Assembly: GCF_018446385.1 (NCBI RefSeq)
Contig: NC_055987.1
Span: 84,997,418-85,061,417 of the forward strand
Source: Zingiber officinale
Lineage: Eukaryota > Streptophyta > Magnoliopsida > Zingiberales > Zingiberaceae
Length of the DNA: 64,000 nt
Reading direction: 5' to 3'
Shown: in pieces, positions 58,778 through 64,000 of the stretch
Layout: every line of letters starts with the position of its first letter
How positions within the stretch are numbered: the stretch's first letter is position 1
Program-made: the position numbers and the translations under genes
The notes under the pieces: generated by a model
The model's input: only the letters and a program-made list of their open reading frames with translations
What the model was told of the DNA's origin: nothing
Database searches by the model: none

Positions 58778-60399
58778 TGTCACGCTCCGCAAGTGTACGG
58801 AAATGTCGCAAGTAATATAAAAGATTATCGTATCCACAGGGATTGGAATAAGCACTAGAAATGTCTCAATGCGAATTAGCTAAACAACTATCCAATTGTT
58901 TCGAATGCAAAGTGAAGGTAAAGAAATCTAATATTAAAAATCAACAAACAAGAGTTTAGTGTTTTGGGTTATAATAAAGGGAGATTCTAGGAGTTTCGGT
59001 TTCTTTGTAGGATTTCTCGAATGTAAATGGTTTACCAATTCTTATCCTTCAATTGCCAAACATGTAGAAAGTTGCCGGTTCTCTCTTGCAATAGACAACC
59101 GGCTAAGGACTGAGAAATGTATCTAAATAGGATTAATTAGACATGAACCTATGTTGTCCTTACACAGAAGTGCACCTATTACTATGCCTTCCTCGGATAT
59201 CAACATAAAAGCCCACGACTTATTAATCTATCAAGATACAAGAAACTAATCACAAAATCCATCCTACTCTCTTGAATATTCCTATTTCCTCTTCAAGATT
59301 GTCTCTCAAACGTCCTTACACGGGCTTGCACCTGTCACGTGGATCCCTCGGATGATCGAGTGAGAGTTTATCTTTACAAAGTCCATAAGAAATCCAAACA
59401 ATTAATCAAGAATGAGAATTAAGCATGAATAACCATTAATCATTCAAGATCTAATTGATACAAGCAAGATAATGTCATTGAAACAAGAAAATGGCAAATC
59501 CATAAAAGATTACATCAATCCATCATACAAATACTCCCTTCATCCTAGAATACAAGATCTACTCCATGAATCGAGGAAGAAAACCCGAAGAAATAGAGAA
59601 TAAAAGCATTTCTTAAATCCCCAATCCAAGAAACCAAGAAAAGGGGGAAAGAGAAAACTTATCTACGAAGAAGCTTCGTCTTCAATCCTCGCTCCGGAGT
59701 CGAAATCGTCAAGAACTCCCTTGAATCGCCCAGAATCCTCCCAAGATTGGGAGAAACCACCAAATCTTGCCTTCTCCCAAAGGGAGAGATCCCTTTCAAT
59801 TCATGAAGGAAGGTTTAAATAGAGGAGGAATCGGGCCACACGGCCTCGACACGGTGTGAGATCCACACCCATGTCCAGGTTCCTTTTACTTGTCTTTGCA
59901 GCGTGGTGCACACGCCAAGGCCCTCTGGTCTCTGGAAATGCTACACGGCAGTGTGGTGCACACCGCCACCGCTGGTCTCGGAAAATCCACACTGTGGTGC
60001 ACATAGCCACCATCTGCTGGCCTCGAAACCCCACGGCCATGTAGATCTACACGGCCATGTAAGGCTTCTGCTCTGATTTCTTCAAATCAAGACATGGCCG
60101 TGTGGGATTCACACGACCATGTCCTCTTCCCTTCCTGTTAGGACCACACGGCCATGTGTGGTACACGGCCCGATGCTCTTTCTCCCTTCAATTACTTCCA
60201 AGCTTGCTCAAGGACACTTAATCTTCACCAATTTCGACTCCTGTGTACAGAAAATGCACAAAAAGCAGATCTCCGAACCAAAAGAGTAAATATGCTAAAA
60301 GGAAAGCTGGAAGTATAAAAATGCATAGATCAAGCATGCTCAAAGTATATAAATGTGCGTAAAAACATGCATAAAAGAGTATATAATCTATGCACATCA
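58778..60399 (-). repeat. 5' LTR of the Athila-type element
   Basis: Complete: TGATGTGCATAG start at 60399, end GGAGCGTGACA at 58778. It is near identical to 53283-54942 except at 59826-60060, where it lacks many 1-6-base pieces from the CACGGCCGTG array. Confidence 0.9.
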
Positions 60400-60966
60400 G
60401 ATGACGTTGGAGAGGCCCAGCTGTTGGGACCTCATAGAGCTCAGCAGGAGGCAGAGTTGGTCCGTATTATCAGACGGAGGATGTCAGAGGCGCAGGACCG
60501 CCAGAAGAGTTATGCTGATCGGAGACGCAGACCTTTGGAGTTCTCTATTGGTGATCATGTTTTTCTACGAGTTTCACCCATGAATGGGGTGAAGAGATTT
60601 GGCCTCAGAGGTAAGCTAGCTCCGCGGTACATTGGCCCTTTCGAGATCTTGGAGAGGATCGGAGCGGTAGCTTACCGGCTGGCACTACCACCGTCCCTGG
60701 CAGGCGTCCATGATGTATTCCACGTATCTATGCTGAGGAGATACGTACCTGCCCCGACACATGTGCTGACAGATATCTCAATTCTCGTTCAGCCTGATGT
60801 CACCTATGAGGAGGTTCCGGTACGGATTTTGGACCGGAAGGAGTGTCAGTTGAGGAACAAGACTATCCGGCTGGTTAAAGTCGGATGGCAGCATCATTCG
60901 GACGAGGAGGCTACTTGGGAGCTCGAGGATACTATCCGAGCTCGATACCCCCATCTTTTCACTTGA
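60400..60966 (+). pseudogene. Integrase C-terminus and chromodomain, after the insertion
   Basis: The first 207 bp (60400-60606) repeat 53076-53282. From 60607 the frame continues with KLAPRYIGPFEILERIGAVA, LPPSLAGVHDVFHVSMLRRY and the chromodomain region VPVRILDRKECQLRNKTIRL, VKVGWQHHSDEEATWELEDT, stopping at 60964-60966. The frame is open throughout. In Tekay elements this tail directs integration to certain heterochromatin. It belongs to the protein begun at 52201. Confidence 0.92.
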
Positions 60967-61075
60967 GGTATGTGATTTATTTACCGTTCAGCATTTATAC
61001 GCTTTACCTATCGTTAGTATTTGCTGATGGTAGATAACGAAATTTGGGGACCAAATTTTTATTAGTGGTGGTGAA
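60967..61075 (+). other. 3' untranslated region and damaged polypurine tract
   Basis: Contains gataacgaaatttggggacc, conserved in the other Tekay copy, and attagtggtggtgaa just before the LTR. The corresponding tract near 10929-10945 is agtgggggagaa, so this copy carries two base changes. Confidence 0.8.
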
Positions 61076-64000
61076 TGTAAAATACCGAAAAAAGGCGAAT
61101 ATTAATAAGGGAATTTTCCTAAATTTTTGGAATTTTTTTGGGAATTTTTCGGAGCTCGTATGGACGAGTTTACGGGGATAAAAGTGGGTCCCGAAAAGGC
61201 CTGTTTAGGCTACCTATTTAAGCGAGGAGAAGTTTGATTTTCTTTTATTCTTTTCCTATTTCATTTTTCTTTTAATCATTTTTTTTCTTTTTCCTCTATT
61301 TCTCCTCCCCGCGTGCTGAGCCGCCCGCGCCTCCTCCTCGCATGCCCTAACCGGTGTCGCGGCAGTTTCTCTCCCTCTCCGCGTACAAAACCACTCGGCC
61401 AAGGGTTTTGCCTCTTCCCCTCGCCCCTATTCGTCGCCCCTCATCGCAATGGAGATCCCCAAATCGCATCAAGAGCTGCCACCACTCCGATCCGGATCTG
61501 TGCCCTAGCGCCGGCCTTTCCTTCTCCTCTCCTTCGAGCGCCGGCCACCAGGTCCACCGAGCCACCGCCACCCGATTCGGCCAGTTTCCGGTGCCCAAGG
61601 TTGGGTCCACAGTCGGCCGACTTCCTCCTCCCTCGACTCGCGACATCTCCGTCCTTCTATGAGTCATAGTTCTTCCTCTGCGTGCCACTGTCGAGGCTCT
61701 TCATCATCGGCACAGAGTCACCACAGCCATATCCGAGACTCCACTTGGCTGTGCCCTAGATCATCGCAGCGGAGAGTGTGGGTAGGCAAATGAGGTAGGT
61801 TGCTTGAACCCTGTCTTTTCTCGTCTACCCTTTTTTCTTATCTCTCTTGTGCTTGGTCTCCTCCACAGAGAAGACATCGATTCAGAGCAAGAGATCGCTG
61901 GGTGTCGCTCCTCCTCAGCCAAGCGTCGGGCAATTTACCCTCTGCCCTAGTTCTCCACCACAACACTGTTCTGGCAGGGTAGGTTTGTGCTGTTGGTTGT
62001 CTTGGTTCCGGCAGCACCTTTTGGCTGCGGATCAATAGCAGAGATCTGTGATTTAGGTAAGGGTTAGGGTAAATGATTCATGTTGTTGATGAAATAGGAT
62101 AAATGGGTTGTTGATCAGCAATTTCACCTTGTTGTAGCCACTGGATCCGGCTATAACCTTCTCTAGCAGTGGGTAAGTACATATTTAGGTGAGTTTTTGT
62201 GTTGAATCTATGATGGATTATGTTATAGTAAGTCCTAATTAGAAGGTGGAACGATTACGGTTAATGAAGTTAACCCTAATTGATTAATTGGATTAGAATT
62301 TAGTTTGGCTAATTGTTGTATGATAGAATTAGCTAAACTAGACATTATGTTTGATACCATAGGACTTTGACACGAGACGAGCATCTCGATGTCGGATTTG
62401 GACCTTTCTATTGGAGGCGGGTACTTTGACTTATGTCTTTTGATATGCATAATAATGTGTTTAACATATAGCAATGATTGTGTTTTCCATTTGTTTCGGT
62501 TGGTCACTACATGATCTGTTACATGTTTGCTTGTTTACTTATTATGCACTGCATGTTATTATTTACCTGATCATACAGGCTTTAGAGGTAGTGACACAAC
62601 CATATTATACATTATGTTCAGGACCTAGGGTTTATTTGATACCCTATCTTATTGGTGTACCTTCCATTTGATACATTGTCCTGTGGTACATACTTTGTAT
62701 TTATTTATATGGTTATTGTTATGCTGTTCATGATATTGCCATGTTTAGTGTCATGCATCATCTTGCATGATTGCATGCTGTGCGATTATCTGCTCCATTA
62801 TTATCGAGCACATCGCCAGTTACATGTATCTGTACACACTATCACTCATGAGTTAGTGGTATATCAGACAGGTGTGTGGCAGTTCTGCTGTTTGGCTCCG
62901 TTGGTCTGGTGACTCAACGTGGTAGCCGACAGACAGTTCCGCTCTGTTTGGCTCCGTTGGTTTAGTGTAGCAGCGTGGTAGCCGGCAGGCAGTTGGACTT
63001 TGTTTGGCTCCGTTGGTCCGCTCATGGGTAGTGTGACGCAGCGTGGTAGCCGGCAGAGATTCCTCCCCATCATCGTGTACCGCGAGATGAGAGCATTGAA
63101 GCTCCCCCATTTATGATTTGGGGTAGGAGTATGTGTGTACTACGACAGCATCCCGTCCACTCGGTCACTCATCAGGGGCAGTGATGTCAGAGTGCATGGT
63201 TGTCACAACCCTACCCACTCGGACTCACCATTGTGTGTGAGATGGCTGACTGGCATCAGGGGTGACCATGTCATTAGCATCATATGCATGATGCATTTAT
63301 TGCTTGTGTTTGCTGCATTTACTTGCTACATTTATATGGATGTATATGATTGACATGCATATAGGATTATGAGACTCTCGGTCTGACGACCCCGTTATCC
63401 TTATATCTTGGTCCTGGTTAGTACAGTTTTCTCCTGTATTCCTCAGTTATATTTATCTTTCTTGTATCAGGAGACTGTACGCATGATTAGTGCTATTGGT
63501 TATATTCTTTATTATGCATATCAGTTGCACCTGCTGAGTGTTGGACTCACACTCTCCTCCGTTGCTATTTCAAGTTGATACTGTCAGGAGAGAGTTCCAG
63601 TTGTTAGTCCCCTGCAGCCACAAGGCTGTTTATTTATCTTTTGGCTTTATGTACTAGACTATGTTTTGAACTTGTTATGTTTTGAATACTTTAGATCCTG
63701 TATGGATTGCTTTTTTTAGTCGATGACTTTCATTCAGATTTGTTTTACTACATGCCTGCCTAGACGGCAGAAGAGGTGAGTGGATTTATTCCGTCGGATT
63801 TGTGCTTTATGGGTGTAGTGGAGTAGGGTTGTTTTCGAGTCATCGTATTTCTGTTCTGTTTGTTTACTACTAAACTGCGTGGTTGTGTCAGCCAGAGGTT
63901 GAAAATGGATATAAACTACGTGGATGGTGTGCTTGTTTGCTTATTATTATTGTTATTATTCCAGCCGCATGTGGCTGAGGTATATGTTGATGTAGAAAGT
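61076..64000 (+). repeat. 3' LTR of the Tekay-like element, cut by window end
   Basis: Starts TGTAAAATACCG and runs to the window end, about 72 bases short of the position matching 48004. It lacks the solo LTR present in the 5' copy, showing the empty site near 62018. The GC-rich stretch 61310-62020 has open frames on both strands that are also in 43390-44100; they are LTR sequence. Confidence 0.9.

Larger units (their letters stand above)
53283..60399 (-). mobile_element. Athila/Tat-type gag-only element inside Tekay integrase
   Basis: Minus orientation: 5' LTR 58778-60399 (starts TGATGTGC), primer site complementary to a tRNA-Asp-type 3' end, purine-rich leader, an intact 692-codon gag, 1.3 kb non-coding, a polypurine tract and 3' LTR 53283-54942. 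No protease, RT or integrase is present. The 3' LTR lacks its last 7-9 bases at the left junction, and 207 bp of Tekay integrase sequence is present on both sides instead of a 5-bp duplication. Confidence 0.9.
43136..64000 (+). mobile_element. Tekay-like Gypsy element with nested insertions, cut by window end
   Basis: 5' LTR 43136-48004, primer sites, gag, protease, RT, RNase H, integrase with chromodomain, polypurine region and 3' LTR from 61076. The order protease-RT-RNase H-integrase defines Gypsy; the chromodomain and long LTRs fit Tekay/Del. Inserts: a solo LTR (44104-45950) in the 5' LTR and an Athila-type element (53283-60399) in integrase. The 3' LTR runs off the window about 72 bases before its expected end, so the target duplication cannot be checked. 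It inserted into the Gypsy relic at 41640-43130. Confidence 0.92.

Overview
The window is intergenic heterochromatin-type DNA from a flowering plant with a large, repeat-rich genome. Almost everything that can be identified is an LTR retrotransposon or its debris: Ty1/Copia (including Sirevirus-like), Ty3/Gypsy chromovirus of Tekay/Del type and Ty3/Gypsy of Athila/Tat type, with one LINE relic and one foldback MITE-like hairpin. I found no convincing host gene, rRNA or tRNA gene, or CRISPR array. The plant species cannot be fixed from this sequence.

Layout. 1-2.46 kb: 5' end of a minus-strand Copia element (protease, gag, probable LTR with a 234-bp tandem duplication). 2.5-3.14 kb: Sirevirus-type LTR fragment. 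3657-8005: a gag-only Sirevirus derivative (+), whose 3' end is hit by 8008-18719, a Tekay-like Gypsy (-) with about 2.9-kb LTRs, a deleted integrase and a 2.7-kb non-coding filler. 18.7-25.1 kb: old debris (MITE-like hairpin, Gypsy gag relic, a minus-strand solo LTR at 21953-23157, LINE relic, half of an old Copia LTR). 25088-38545: a 13.5-kb Copia element (+) with perfect 5-bp target-site duplications, itself carrying a second gag-only Sirevirus derivative (-) at 28035-32113. 38.5-43.1 kb: the other half of the old LTR, then minus-strand gag and Gypsy pol relics. 43136 to beyond 64000: a second Tekay-like element (+), with a minus-strand solo LTR (44104-45950) inside its 5' LTR and an Athila-type element (-) at 53283-60399 inside its integrase.

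Nesting order can be read from target-site duplications: GTAAC for the Sirevirus at 3657, ATAAT/ATAGT for the Tekay element inside it, GAAAC and TCTTT for the two solo LTRs, GTGAA for the 25-kb Copia, TCAGT/TCAGC for its passenger.

Few elements could move by themselves. The Tekay and Copia pol genes are closed mostly by nonsense codons that fit C-to-T changes, as expected in methylated repeats. Three or four elements are non-autonomous by structure: two Sirevirus gag-only elements, one Athila gag-only element with a fully open 692-codon gag, and the integrase-deleted Tekay copy. The most unusual points are three tRNA-Met-type primer-site copies in the Tekay leader, two of them in hairpins; the 207-bp duplication of host sequence around the Athila insertion; the gag-only Athila; and palindrome-rich repeat arrays placed directly upstream of the TATA box in several unrelated LTR families.
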